From: Actinophytocola oryzae
GTDB lineage: Bacteria > Actinomycetota > Actinomycetes > Mycobacteriales > Pseudonocardiaceae
Direction: 5' to 3'
DNA: 64,000 bases
Assembly (NCBI RefSeq): GCF_004364325.1
Contig: NZ_SOCP01000014.1
Location: 1-64,000 of the forward strand
The notes beneath the pieces were generated by a model that saw nothing but the letters and a program-made list of their open reading frames with translations, had not been told where the DNA came from and searched no databases. This document shows positions 34,069-43,143 of this stretch, in pieces. The position numbers were made by a program, and so were the translations under genes. Numbering within the stretch: the stretch's first letter is position 1; every line of letters starts with the position of its first letter.

Positions 34069-35249
34069 GCCGCGACCCCGACACCCGGCTCGTCCGCCGC
34101 ACGATGGCGCGGCTCGGCCTGCAGTCCGCCGCGGCCGTGCTCGTCGCCGTGACCCTGCTCGGCGTGGCGGTCGTGCTGATCATCCAGCACACCCAGGTCG
34201 AACAGCAGAACAGCCAGCTGGCCACCGCCATCGCGACGGCGGACGACGTGACCGACCCGCCCGCAGGCGTCTGGCTCACCGTGCGACGCGGCGGGCGGAC
34301 CGTCAGCACCCCGCGTTCGCCGCGAGGCCTGCCGGACGAGGCCTCCCTCGGTGCGGTTGCGGCCGACGGCATGAGCCGCACCGTCGACGTCCACTCCGGA
34401 CACCACGAGTACCGGGTCCGCACCGACCGACGCGGCGACGCGGTCGTCCAGGCCGCACTCGACCTGCGCTACGCCCACGAGGAACGCGACCGGCTCCTCC
34501 AGGTCCTGCTGCTCGCCGGCGGCGTCGGGCTCCTGATCGCCGGCCTCACCGGCGCGTGGGTCGCACGGCGTGCGGTGACCCCGCTCGTCGCCGCTCTCGC
34601 ACTGCAACGCCGGTTCGTCGCCGACGCGGGCCACGAACTACGCACGCCGTTGACCCTGTTGAGCACCAGAGCCCAGATGCTCCGCCGCCGCATGCCCGCC
34701 GAGTCCGAAGTGGACGGACTGGTGGCCGACACCCACGAGCTCGCCGCCATCCTCGACGACCTGCTGCTGGCCGCCGACCCACGCGAGCAGACGCCTCGCC
34801 GGCCCGTCGACCTGGCGGCGTTGCTGGGTCAGGCCGTGGCGGCCGCGGAACCCGCGGCGCACGAGCGCGGTGTGCGGCTCTCCCTGACGACCGTGCCCGC
34901 GAAGGTCCACGGCTACGAGGGGGGTCTCCGGCGAGCGGTGAACGCCCTGTTGGACAACGGGATCCGACACGCGCAGGCCGCCGTGCGGGTGGTGCTCACC
35001 AGCAGTGGCCGGCGGGTGCGGGTGGACGTCGTGGACGACGGTCCCGGCATCGAGGCGGCCCTCCTGCCCACGCTGTTCACCCGGTTTGCCTCCGTACCCG
35101 CCGACACCACGCGCGACGAGCGGCGCCGTTACGGCCTCGGCCTGTCGCTGGTCAGCGAGATCGCCGCCCGCCACGGCGGCACGGTCACCGCACGGAACCA
35201 CGAAGACGGCGGTGCCGTCCTGTCTCTGACCCTCCCGAGAAGCGACTGA
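34065..35249 (+). CDS. sensor histidine kinase of the flavin-transfer operon
   Basis: A 394-residue membrane kinase with TM helices near 20-45 and 145-168 flanking an extracytoplasmic sensor of about 100 residues. The HisKA motif is FVADAGHELRTPLTLL, followed by an HATPase domain with N-box NALLDNGIRHA and VDDGPGIEAA and a late RYGLGLSLV. GTG 34065 overlaps the stop of the response regulator. Together they probably control the FMN/ApbE operon in which they lie. Confidence 0.88.
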   Translation: MSRDPDTRLVRRTMARLGLQSAAAVLVAVTLLGVAVVLIIQHTQVEQQNSQLATAIATADDVTDPPAGVWLTVRRGGRTVSTPRSPRGLPDEASLGAVAADGMSRTVDVHSGHHEYRVRTDRRGDAVVQAALDLRYAHEERDRLLQVLLLAGGVGLLIAGLTGAWVARRAVTPLVAALALQRRFVADAGHELRTPLTLLSTRAQMLRRRMPAESEVDGLVADTHELAAILDDLLLAADPREQTPRRPVDLAALLGQAVAAAEPAAHERGVRLSLTTVPAKVHGYEGGLRRAVNALLDNGIRHAQAAVRVVLTSSGRRVRVDVVDDGPGIEAALLPTLFTRFASVPADTTRDERRRYGLGLSLVSEIAARHGGTVTARNHEDGGAVLSLTLPRSD

Positions 35250-35302
35250 CCGCGGCATCGGCCCGACCGCGACGACGGGTTCCCCGCCGACGGACCGCCC
35301 GA

Positions 35303-35690
35303 TCACGGGAGGTACTGCTCGACGATGGACTCGACGCGGTCGTTGTGGACGGTGAGCCAGAACGGGTCGTGCCAGACGTACTGGTCCTCCGGCGTCGCGT
35401 CGTGGGCGAAGTAGGCCGGGAGCTCCTCGAAGGAGACCCTCTCCGGATGGTTGCCGTCACCCAGCCAGACGACCTCGACACCCACGTCCTCACGCACCGG
35501 GAGCGTGCGCAGCCGGGAGTTCTCGTCGCGATGTAGAACCCGTTCGGCGGACCTCCGGGGATCTCCGGGTGGTCCTGGTGGAACGTGTGCTCCCGCCGCC
35601 TCTCCGGTGAGGTACTGGATGACGTCGAAGGTGACCGTGCGCCCCGGTACGTCGACAGCGGCGCCCGGTGGCCGGTCTCGTACTGGTCGC
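35303..35690 (-). pseudogene. decayed conserved hypothetical protein
   Basis: The C-terminal 70 residues read well (LRTLPVREDVGVEVVWL to VESIVEQYLP), but the expected upstream pieces (YETGHRAPLSTYRG, then TVTFDVIQYLTGEAA, then PPNGFYIA) alternate between two frames. At least three single-base indels are needed to read them as one protein of about 130 residues. The family is uncharacterised. No start codon with a ribosome site was found. Confidence 0.5.
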
Positions 35691-35767
35691 CATCCGTGCG
35701 GCCATCGACAGCGGCTCCGCCGCGGTGGCCACTCCGCCGGCCCCGTCCGTGCACCCGCACCCCGCAC

Positions 35768-36250
35768 TTACACCCCCACCGGGACGCGGGCCCGGGCGGT
35801 GGCCGGTGTCCGCATGCGCAGCAGCGGCACACCGATGCCGTAGAGCACGAAGTGGCCCTCCGGCACGATCTCCACGAGCGTGGACGACCTGCGGCGCTCG
35901 GGCGGCACCAGCGACACCAGCCGGCTGGGCAGGTCGCCGCCCGCCTTCACGGTGGCGTGGCCGTGGAAGGTGATCGTGGCAGGCGGGATCGGCGCCAGCA
36001 GCGCGAGGAGTCCGCCCCGGCGCACCGGCACGGTCACCGAGACCCGGCCGTCTACGGCCAGGTGCCGGGCCTTCCAGCTGTCCTCGGCGACGACCACGTA
36101 GAGCCGGTCGTCCTCGGCGACGTACACGACCCCGCCCGACCGGGGCGAACCCGTGGGCGTGACGTGGCTGACCACCGCGAACGAGGCCTTGGCCAGCTGT
36201 CGCCAGACCTGCTTCGTGGTCACGACGGGATGTGCGAGTGTTCTGGTCAT
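35768..36250 (-). CDS. pyridoxamine 5'-phosphate oxidase family protein
   Basis: A 160-residue split-barrel flavin-binding protein. AKASFAVVSHVTPTGSPRSGGVVYV is replaced here by key stretches: FAVVSHVTP, SPRSGGVVYVAEDDRLYVV and WKARHLAVDGRVSVTVPV, which are typical of PNPOx-like proteins binding FMN or F420. ATG 36250 follows GAGGAG; longer in-frame starts lack a ribosome site. It lies 11 nt after the aldolase gene in the same leftward unit. Substrate unknown; related genes occur in mycobacterial DosR regulons. Confidence 0.82.
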   Translation of the reverse strand: MTRTLAHPVVTTKQVWRQLAKASFAVVSHVTPTGSPRSGGVVYVAEDDRLYVVVAEDSWKARHLAVDGRVSVTVPVRRGGLLALLAPIPPATITFHGHATVKAGGDLPSRLVSLVPPERRRSSTLVEIVPEGHFVLYGIGVPLLRMRTPATARARVPVGV

Positions 36251-36261
36251 GGCTGCTCTCC

Positions 36262-37158
36262 TCATGGTGCGCTGTCGTACTTGGTGAGCACCTCGCGCAG
36301 CCGCTCGACGAACCGCAGCGAGTCGTCGTGGTCGCGCTGCCACACGTTGCGGCCGAAGATGAGCCCGGTCGCGCCGGCCTCCATCGACTGCCGGGCCTTC
36401 TCGACCATGGCGTCGTCACCGGCCTTCGCGCCGCCGGAGATCAGCACCATGGTGCGGTTGGCCGAGCGGACGACCGCGTCGACGGCCTCCTGCGCTGTGA
36501 CCGGCGCGCGGTACTGCTCGGGGACGTCGTCCTGCTTGTCGGGGTGCGGGAAGTTCACCTTCACCATGTCCGCGCCCAGCTCGCTCGCCACCCGGGCCGC
36601 GTAGTCCACCGCGTAGAAGGAGTTCTTGCCGCCCTTCGCCTCGACGGCCGCGCCGCGCGGGTAGGCCCACACGATCAGCGGCATGCCGAGCCGCTCGGCG
36701 TCGACCCGCACCTGCCGGTACTGGGCGAAGTCCTGCTCCTGCGCCGGGGTGCCGACGTAGAGGGTGTAGCCGACGGCGTCCGCGCCGAGCCGCACCGCGT
36801 CCGCCACGTCGGCGTGCACCGGGGAAAGCGCCGCGTGGTCCGACGGGATGTCGGTCTTGCCGTTCAGCTTCAGCACCAGCGGCAGCTCACCGGCGAAGTC
36901 CCAGTAGAACTTCTCCGCGAGGCCGACCTGCAGGACGATCCCGTTGAACCCGCCCTCCAGCGCCAGCCGCGTCACGTACTTCGGGTCGCTCGCCCCCGGG
37001 TTGGCGAAGAAGTCCCGGGGACCGTGTTCGAAACCCTGGTCGTACGGCAGGAACAGTGCCGTACCGTTGCGCAGGCCGTGCTGGTGCAGGATGCGGTGCA
37101 GCCTCGCCTTCTTGCCCGTGTCGAGCCCGAGCCGTGCCAGCGGTGGACGTGTGGACAT
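36262..37158 (-). CDS. fbaB: class I (archaeal/DhnA-type) fructose-bisphosphate aldolase
   Basis: A 298-residue DhnA/FbaB-type aldolase that cleaves fructose 1,6-bisphosphate through a lysine Schiff base. Motifs include LFLPYDQGFEHGP, MPLIVWAYPRG, MVKVNFPHP (Schiff-base lysine region) and the phosphate-binding LISGGAKAGD. ATG 37158 follows AAGGAG. A DosR-like box about 80 nt upstream is shared with hypF. With GAPDH at 3144 it suggests a hypoxia-specific glycolytic branch. Confidence 0.93.
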   Translation of the reverse strand: MSTRPPLARLGLDTGKKARLHRILHQHGLRNGTALFLPYDQGFEHGPRDFFANPGASDPKYVTRLALEGGFNGIVLQVGLAEKFYWDFAGELPLVLKLNGKTDIPSDHAALSPVHADVADAVRLGADAVGYTLYVGTPAQEQDFAQYRQVRVDAERLGMPLIVWAYPRGAAVEAKGGKNSFYAVDYAARVASELGADMVKVNFPHPDKQDDVPEQYRAPVTAQEAVDAVVRSANRTMVLISGGAKAGDDAMVEKARQSMEAGATGLIFGRNVWQRDHDDSLRFVERLREVLTKYDSAP

Positions 37159-37237
37159 CGCGCACTCCTTTCCTTGTGCAGCAACACCACGCTCCCTCCG
37201 GCGACAACGCTCACCCAGTACCGTTCGTCGGTCGCCG

Positions 37238-37259
37238 CCGGGACCAAGTGCCCTGTCCG
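37238..37259. promoter_or_regulatory. DosR-like box in a divergent promoter
   Basis: CGGGACCAAGTGCCCTGTCC (37239-37258) lies about 80 nt before leftward fbaB and 32 nt before the rightward hypF start. Confidence 0.65.
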
Positions 37260-37290
37260 TCCTCATCACCCGCCGCCACGCTCGACAACT

Positions 37291-39606
37291 GTGAGGACAC
37301 GGGCCGAACCAGGCGCCGCCGCCGAGGCAGCGGTGCGGATCGAGGTGCACGGGACCGTCCAGGGTGTCGGCTTCCGGCCGTTCGTCTACCGGCTCGCGAC
37401 CGGTCTGGGGCTGCGTGGCGAGGTCCACAACGCGGGCGGGCACGTGGTGGTCCGGGCCGCGGGACCCGCCGTCGCCGTCGACGAGTTCCTCACGCGGCTC
37501 ACCGGCGAGGCACCCGGGCAGTCCGCCGTCGACCGGGTCGTCGTCACCCGGGAGTCCGGTTCACCGGACGGGAGCGACGCGACGCGCGGCCGGTTCACCA
37601 TCCGAGCCAGCACCGACGAGCGCTCCGGGCCACGCGAGCTGCCACCGGATCTGGCCACCTGTGACGCCTGCCTGCGTGAGCTGTTCGACCCGGCGGACCG
37701 CCGGTTCCGCTACCCGTTCCTGAACTGCACCGGCTGCGGCCCGAGGGCCACCATCGTCGGCGACCTGCCCTACGACCGGGCCAGGACGGCCATGCGCGGG
37801 TTCCCGATGTGCGGACCGTGCGCGGCCGAGTACCGCGATCCCGCGAACCGGCGCTTCCACGCCGAGCCGACGGCCTGTCCCGACTGCGGCCCACGACTGC
37901 GCTGGTCCACCGACCGGGTTGCGGACGCGCTCGCGGCCGCGGAAGCGGTGATCGCCGCGGGCGGGCTGGTCGCGGTCAAGGGAATCGGCGGCTACCAGCT
38001 GGTGTGCGCGGCGGACGCCCACGAGACGGTGCAGCGCCTGCGCACGGCGAAACACCGGCCGCGCAAGCCGTTCGCCGTCATGGTGCGCGACCTCGCGGTG
38101 GCCCGCACCCTCGGCGACGTCGGCCCGCACGCCGAGTCCGCCCTCCGCTCGACTGCCCGGCCGATCGTGCTGGTGCCCCGGCACCCGGGCGCCCCGGTGG
38201 CCGGCGCGGTCGCCCCAGGGCTGGCCGAGCTGGGCGTGTTCCTGCCCTACAGCCCCCTGCACCACCTGCTGCTGACCGACCTCGACAGGCCGCTGGTGGT
38301 CACGAGCGGCAACCGGACCGACGAGCCGATCGCGATCACCGACGACCACGCCGACGCGGTCCTCGGCCCGTTCGTGGACGGCATCCTCTTCCACGAACGG
38401 CCCATCTGGTCCCGCTACGACGACTCCGTGGTGCGGGTCGTCGCCGAGCACCCACGCGTCCTCCGGCGGGCGCGTGGCCACTCCCCCGCGCCGATGCCGC
38501 TGCCGGCGAGCGCGCCGGCGCCTCTGCTGGCGGTGGGAGCACAGCTGAAGAACACCGTGACCCTGGGGATCGGTGGCCGGGCCGTCACCGGTCCACACCT
38601 GGGCGACCTGTCCGATGTGGGCACCTTGGCCGCGTTCGAGGAGTCGATCGCCGCGCTGTCGGGGCTGCACGCGGTCACCCCCGAGGTCGTGGCCCACGAC
38701 CTGCACCCCGGCTACCTGTCCACCCAGCACGCGCGGAGGTGGTGGTCCGCGCGGGACAGGATCGGGGTGCAGCACCACCACGCCCACGTCGCCGCGACCG
38801 CCGCCGAGCACGGCGTCGCCGGGCCGTTCCTCGGTCTCGCCTACGACGGGTTCGGCCTCGGCGACGACGGCACCCTCTGGGGCGGCGAGCTGCTGCTGTG
38901 CGACTACACGCGCTACCGCAGGCTCGCCAGGTTCGCCACCGCGCCGCTGCCGGGCGGCGAAGCGGCGGTGCGCGGGCCGGCGAGGATGGCGCTCGGCTAC
39001 CTGTTCGGTGCCGAGAACCGCCTGCCGGACCACGTCACCGAGGACCACGGCCTGCTCGCGCGGCTCGGCGACCGGCAGGTCACGCTGGTGCGGCGCATGA
39101 TCGAGGCTGACGTGAACTGCCCGAGGGCGTCCAGTGCCGGCCGGCTGTTCGACGCGGTGGCCGCGCTGCTCGGCCTCTGCGACGAGGCCACCTACGAGGG
39201 CGAGGCCGCCGTGCTGCTGGAGGCGGCGGCCGCCCGCGGCGGGCCGTCCACACCACTGCGGTGGCGGCTGGGCAGGCGCGCCGGTCTCTGGGTCTACGAC
39301 CCGGCACCCACGCTGGTGGACGTCATCACCGCGGACGGTCCTGTCGAGACCGTGGCGCGGCGCTTCCACCGCACGGTCACCGAGGTCTCGGTGGCGATGG
39401 TCACCGAGTGCGCACGGCAGACCGGCGTGCGCACGGTCTGCCTCGGCGGTGGCGTGTTCCAGAACCAGCTCCTGGCCGGCGAGCTGACAACCGCGCTCGC
39501 CGGTCAGGACCTCGAGGTGCACCTCGGGGCGCTGGTCCCGGTGAACGACGGCGGAGTGAGCTACGGGCAGGCCGCCGTCGCCGCCGCCACACTGCGGGAA
39601 GGGTGA
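37291..39606 (+). CDS. hypF: carbamoyltransferase HypF
   Basis: A 771-residue NiFe-hydrogenase maturation factor. Domains: acylphosphatase (VQGVGFRPFVYRLA, residues about 15-100), paired zinc fingers (CDACLREL, CTGCGPR, CGPCAAEY, CPDCGPR), YrdC-like (about 215-395) and Kae1-like C-terminal domain (HHHAHVAA, CLGGGVFQN). It transfers a carbamoyl group from carbamoyl phosphate to HypE for CN ligands. The GTG at 37291 has no clear ribosome site. First gene of a nine-gene hydrogenase operon. Confidence 0.95.
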   Translation: MRTRAEPGAAAEAAVRIEVHGTVQGVGFRPFVYRLATGLGLRGEVHNAGGHVVVRAAGPAVAVDEFLTRLTGEAPGQSAVDRVVVTRESGSPDGSDATRGRFTIRASTDERSGPRELPPDLATCDACLRELFDPADRRFRYPFLNCTGCGPRATIVGDLPYDRARTAMRGFPMCGPCAAEYRDPANRRFHAEPTACPDCGPRLRWSTDRVADALAAAEAVIAAGGLVAVKGIGGYQLVCAADAHETVQRLRTAKHRPRKPFAVMVRDLAVARTLGDVGPHAESALRSTARPIVLVPRHPGAPVAGAVAPGLAELGVFLPYSPLHHLLLTDLDRPLVVTSGNRTDEPIAITDDHADAVLGPFVDGILFHERPIWSRYDDSVVRVVAEHPRVLRRARGHSPAPMPLPASAPAPLLAVGAQLKNTVTLGIGGRAVTGPHLGDLSDVGTLAAFEESIAALSGLHAVTPEVVAHDLHPGYLSTQHARRWWSARDRIGVQHHHAHVAATAAEHGVAGPFLGLAYDGFGLGDDGTLWGGELLLCDYTRYRRLARFATAPLPGGEAAVRGPARMALGYLFGAENRLPDHVTEDHGLLARLGDRQVTLVRRMIEADVNCPRASSAGRLFDAVAALLGLCDEATYEGEAAVLLEAAAARGGPSTPLRWRLGRRAGLWVYDPAPTLVDVITADGPVETVARRFHRTVTEVSVAMVTECARQTGVRTVCLGGGVFQNQLLAGELTTALAGQDLEVHLGALVPVNDGGVSYGQAAVAAATLREG

Positions 39607-39611
39607 GCGTC

Positions 39612-39863
39612 ATGTGCCTCGGTGTGCCGGGCCGGATCGTGGCGATCGACGCCGACGATCCGTGGCTGGGCACGGTCGACTTCGACGGCGTGCGGCGGCC
39701 CGTGTGCCTCGCCTACACCCCGGAGGCGCGGCTCGGCGACCACGTCATCGTGCACGTCGGCTTCGCGATCAGCCGGGTCGACGAGGAGGAGGCCGCCCGC
39801 ACCTTCGCGGTCCTGAGGGCCATACCCGGCGCCCTGGCCGGGGAACTGGGGCCGGAGCGATGA
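39612..39863 (+). CDS. hypC: hydrogenase assembly chaperone HypC
   Basis: An 83-residue HypC/HupF chaperone that carries the Fe(CN)2CO unit with HypD. ATG 39612 is chosen because the essential cysteine must be residue 2 (MCLGVPGRI); a GTG three codons earlier would bury it. The stop overlaps the hypD ATG (ATGA). Confidence 0.93.
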   Translation: MCLGVPGRIVAIDADDPWLGTVDFDGVRRPVCLAYTPEARLGDHVIVHVGFAISRVDEEEAARTFAVLRAIPGALAGELGPER

Positions 39864-40963
39864 AGTACCTCGACGAGTACCGCGATCCGGCGCTGGCCCG
39901 AGGGCTGCTCGCCGAGCTGACGGCCACCGCGACGAGACCCTGGGCGATCATGGAGGTGTGCGGCGGCCAGACGCACACCCTCGTCCGGCAGGGCATCGAC
40001 GAGCTGCTGCCCGCCGGCATCCGCATGATCCACGGGCCCGGCTGCCCGGTGTGCGTCACCCCGCTCGCGACCGTCGACAAGGCGGTGGCGATCGCGGCGC
40101 GCCCGGACGTGGTCCTCGCCAGCTACGGCGACATGCTCCGCGTCCCCGGCACGACGGGCGACCTGCTCGGTGTCAGGGCGCGGGGCGGTGACGTGCGCGT
40201 GGTGTACACACCGCTCGACGCCGTGCGCGTCGCGGAGCGCGAACCCGGGCGGCAGGTGGTGTTCTTCGCCGTCGGGTTCGAGACCACCGCGCCGGCCAAC
40301 GCGATGGCCGTGCTGCGGGCCGACGAGCTCGGGCTCGACAACTTCTCCGTGCTGGTCAGCCACGTGCTGGTACCGCCGGCGATCACGGCCGTCCTCGACG
40401 CGCCGGACAACCGGGTGCAGGCGTTCCTCGCCGCCGGGCACGTGTGCGCGGTCATGGGCTTCACCGAGTACGAGCCGATCGCCGAGCGCTACCACGTGCC
40501 GGTCGTGGTCACGGGGTTCGAACCGCTCGACCTGCTCGAGGGCATCCTCATGGCGACCCGCCAACTGGAGGAGGGACGGGCCGAGGTCGAGAACCAGTAC
40601 GTGCGTGCCGTCAGCCGCACCGGGAACACCGCGGCACAGTCGGCGATGCGGCGGGTGTTCCGGCTCACCGACCGCGACTGGCGCGGTATCGGCACCATCC
40701 CCACCAGTGGCCTCGCCCTGACCGAGCGGTTCGCGGCCTTCGACGCCGAGACCCGCTTCGCAGTCGGCGACCTGGACACCCGCGAGGACCCCGACTGCGT
40801 CGCGGGCGCCGTGCTGCGCGGCGTACGGCTGCCGACCTCGTGTCCCGCCTACGGCACCCGCTGCACTCCGCGCACGCCGCTCGGCGCACCCATGGTGTCC
40901 ACGGAAGGCACGTGCGCCGCGTTCTACCAGGCCGGCCGGAAGTCCACAGTGGAGGAACGATGA
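39860..40963 (+). CDS. hypD: hydrogenase maturation factor HypD
   Basis: A 367-residue iron-sulfur scaffold protein for Fe(CN)2CO assembly. Motifs: MEVCGGQTHT (Fe-coordinating cysteine), GPGCPVCVTP, FAVGFETTAP and the C-terminal [4Fe-4S] cysteines in TSCPAYGTRCTP and GTCAAFYQ. Starts at the ATGA overlap with hypC and ends at an ATGA overlap with hypE. Confidence 0.95.
   Translation: MKYLDEYRDPALARGLLAELTATATRPWAIMEVCGGQTHTLVRQGIDELLPAGIRMIHGPGCPVCVTPLATVDKAVAIAARPDVVLASYGDMLRVPGTTGDLLGVRARGGDVRVVYTPLDAVRVAEREPGRQVVFFAVGFETTAPANAMAVLRADELGLDNFSVLVSHVLVPPAITAVLDAPDNRVQAFLAAGHVCAVMGFTEYEPIAERYHVPVVVTGFEPLDLLEGILMATRQLEEGRAEVENQYVRAVSRTGNTAAQSAMRRVFRLTDRDWRGIGTIPTSGLALTERFAAFDAETRFAVGDLDTREDPDCVAGAVLRGVRLPTSCPAYGTRCTPRTPLGAPMVSTEGTCAAFYQAGRKSTVEER
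40943..40953. repeat. TCCACAGTGGA palindrome
   Basis: Copy of the iterated palindrome in the last codons of hypD. Confidence 0.6.
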
Positions 40964-42006
40964 GCACCCTCGACGCACTCACCTGTCCCGTGCCGCACAA
41001 CGAGACCGAACGCGTCCTGCTCGGGCACGGCTCCGGCGGCCAGCTCATGGCTGAGCTGCTCCGGGACGTGATCACCCCGGCGCTGGGCGGCAGCGGCGTG
41101 CTGGAGGACGCCGCAGTCGTCTCCGTCGGCTCGACGCAGATCGTGTTCAGCACCGACGGTTTCGTCGTCACACCGAGGTTCTTCCCCGGCGGGGACATCG
41201 GATCCCTCGCGGTCAACGGCACGATCAACGACATAGCGATGCGGGGAGCCGACCCGGTCGCGCTGTCGCTGGCGTACCTGCTCGAGGAAGGCCTGCCGGT
41301 GGCCGAACTGCGCCGCATCACCACCTCGGTCGCGGCGGCGGCGGGCGCGGCGGGTGTACCGGTCGTCACCGGCGACACCAAGGTGGTCGAGCGCGGCGGC
41401 GTCGACGGCGTCTACGTGACGACGACGGGCATCGGCGTCCGCGCTCCCGGGGTCGACCCGTCGGCCACCCGCTGCCGGCCGGGTGACGTGGTCCTCGTGT
41501 CCGGCCCCATCGCCGCCCACGGCATGGCGGTCCTGTCCGCTCGGGAGGACCTCGGCTTCGACTCCGGGATTCGCTCGGACAGCCGGCCGCTGCACCGGCT
41601 CGTGTGCACGATGCTGCACACCGCGGGCGCGGCCGTGCACGCCCTGCGCGACCCCACGCGTGGCGGGGTGGCGAGCGCGCTCAACGAGCTGGCCGAGGCG
41701 TCCGGCGTGTCGGTCGAGCTGGACGAGACGGCGCTGCCGGTGGCGCGCCAGGTCGCGGCCGCGTGCGAGATCCTCGGCGTGGACCCGCTCCACGTGGCCA
41801 ACGAGGGCTGCCTGATCGCGATGGTGGCCCCGGAGTCGGCGGACCGCGTGCTCGCCGCCATGCGCCGCCGCCCGGAAGGCGCCGCGGCGTGCGCTGTCGG
41901 CCGGGTGGGCGACGGACCGGCCGGTCGCGTCACCGTACGCACGCTCGTCGGGTCCACCCGTGTCCTGGACATGCTCGTCGGTGAGCAACTACCCCGTATC
42001 TGCTGA
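40960..42006 (+). CDS. hypE: hydrogenase maturation factor HypE
   Basis: A 348-residue PurM-like protein that converts the HypF-delivered carbamoyl into thiocyanate. GHGSGGQLM near residue 22, the ATP-binding TDGFVV and VTGDTKVVERG, and the obligatory C-terminal PRIC (acceptor C348) are all present. The ATG overlaps the hypD stop and follows GGAGG. Confidence 0.96.
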   Translation: MSTLDALTCPVPHNETERVLLGHGSGGQLMAELLRDVITPALGGSGVLEDAAVVSVGSTQIVFSTDGFVVTPRFFPGGDIGSLAVNGTINDIAMRGADPVALSLAYLLEEGLPVAELRRITTSVAAAAGAAGVPVVTGDTKVVERGGVDGVYVTTTGIGVRAPGVDPSATRCRPGDVVLVSGPIAAHGMAVLSAREDLGFDSGIRSDSRPLHRLVCTMLHTAGAAVHALRDPTRGGVASALNELAEASGVSVELDETALPVARQVAAACEILGVDPLHVANEGCLIAMVAPESADRVLAAMRRRPEGAAACAVGRVGDGPAGRVTVRTLVGSTRVLDMLVGEQLPRIC

Positions 42007-42018
42007 GGGAGGCCGGCC

Positions 42019-43143
42019 ATGGAAGAGAAGGCCGTCGAACACGAAGACCTCGACGTGGTGCTGCGCGTGCTGCGTGACGAGGGGTACACGGTCGTCGGAC
42101 CGACGGTCCGCGGCGGCGCGGTCGTCCTCGCCGAGCTGGGCGGGGCAGACGAACTGCCCGTGGGCTGGGGAGTCGAGACCGGCCCGGGCCGCTACCGCCT
42201 CGTCGAGAGGACGGACGGCGCGGCCTTCGCCCACTCGGCCGGACCGCTGTCGTGGAAGTCGTTCCTGCACCCCGCACGCGAGCCGATCGGCACGTGGGAC
42301 GAGTCCGGCATGGTGTTCCGCGCCGAGGTGGGACCGGCGCCGCGCTACGCGTTCCTGGGAGTGCGGCCGTGCGACCTCGCCGCGATGAAGGTGCTCGACG
42401 GCGTGCTGGCCCTCGGCGCACACCCCGACCCGGGCTACACCGCGCGCCGCGACGGCGTGTTCGTCATAGCGGTCAACTGCACCGAGCCCGGGGGCACGTG
42501 CTTCTGCGTGTCCATGGGCGGCGGTCCACGTGCCGGGGCTGGCTACGACCTCGCGCTGACCGAACGGCTCGACGCGACCGGTCACCGGTATGTGGTCGAG
42601 GTGGGAACCGAGGCGGGCAGGCGGGTTCTCGACCGCGTGCCGAACCGGTCGGCGAGCACCGCCGAGGTCGACGCGGCCGACGCCGACCTCGCCGACGCGG
42701 CCGGGCGGATGGGCCGGGCCATGCCGGACGTCGACCTGCGGCGGCTGCTCGCCGACAGCCGCGAGTCCCCGCACTGGGACGACGTCGCGAGCCGCTGCCT
42801 GTCCTGCGCCAACTGCACCATGGTCTGCCCCACGTGCTTCTGCACCACGACCGAGGACGTCACCGACCTCACCGGCGACCACGCGGAGCGCATGAGCCGC
42901 TGGGACTCCTGCTTCAACCCCGACTTCTCCTACCTCCACGGCGGAGCCGTCCGCAGCGGCACCGCGGGTCGCTACCGCCAGTGGATCAGTCACAAGCTCT
43001 CCACCTGGCACGACCAGTTCGGCATGTCCGGCTGTGTCGGGTGCGGCCGGTGCGTCACCTGGTGCCCGGCAGGCATCGACATCACCGCCGAGGCGGCGAA
43101 GCTGGCCGAACTGCTCCCCGAGGAGGCCGGCGGCCATGACTGA
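42019..43143 (+). CDS. hydB: group 3b hydrogenase beta subunit (4Fe-4S dicluster, HydB/HyhB-like)
   Basis: A 374-residue electron-transfer subunit. The N-terminal two thirds resemble the sulfhydrogenase beta subunit. Near the C-terminus two cluster motifs appear: CLSCANCTMVCPTCFC and CVGCGRCVTWCPAG. It passes electrons between the hydrogenase module and the FAD/NAD(P) subunit encoded next. GAGGGAGG precedes the ATG, 12 nt after hypE; it overlaps the next gene by 8 nt. Confidence 0.9.
   Translation: MEEKAVEHEDLDVVLRVLRDEGYTVVGPTVRGGAVVLAELGGADELPVGWGVETGPGRYRLVERTDGAAFAHSAGPLSWKSFLHPAREPIGTWDESGMVFRAEVGPAPRYAFLGVRPCDLAAMKVLDGVLALGAHPDPGYTARRDGVFVIAVNCTEPGGTCFCVSMGGGPRAGAGYDLALTERLDATGHRYVVEVGTEAGRRVLDRVPNRSASTAEVDAADADLADAAGRMGRAMPDVDLRRLLADSRESPHWDDVASRCLSCANCTMVCPTCFCTTTEDVTDLTGDHAERMSRWDSCFNPDFSYLHGGAVRSGTAGRYRQWISHKLSTWHDQFGMSGCVGCGRCVTWCPAGIDITAEAAKLAELLPEEAGGHD

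Noticed and set aside
36972..37247. A small minus-strand frame running through the fbaB/hypF promoter
   Set aside because: It spans the DosR-like box and overlaps the start of fbaB out of frame.
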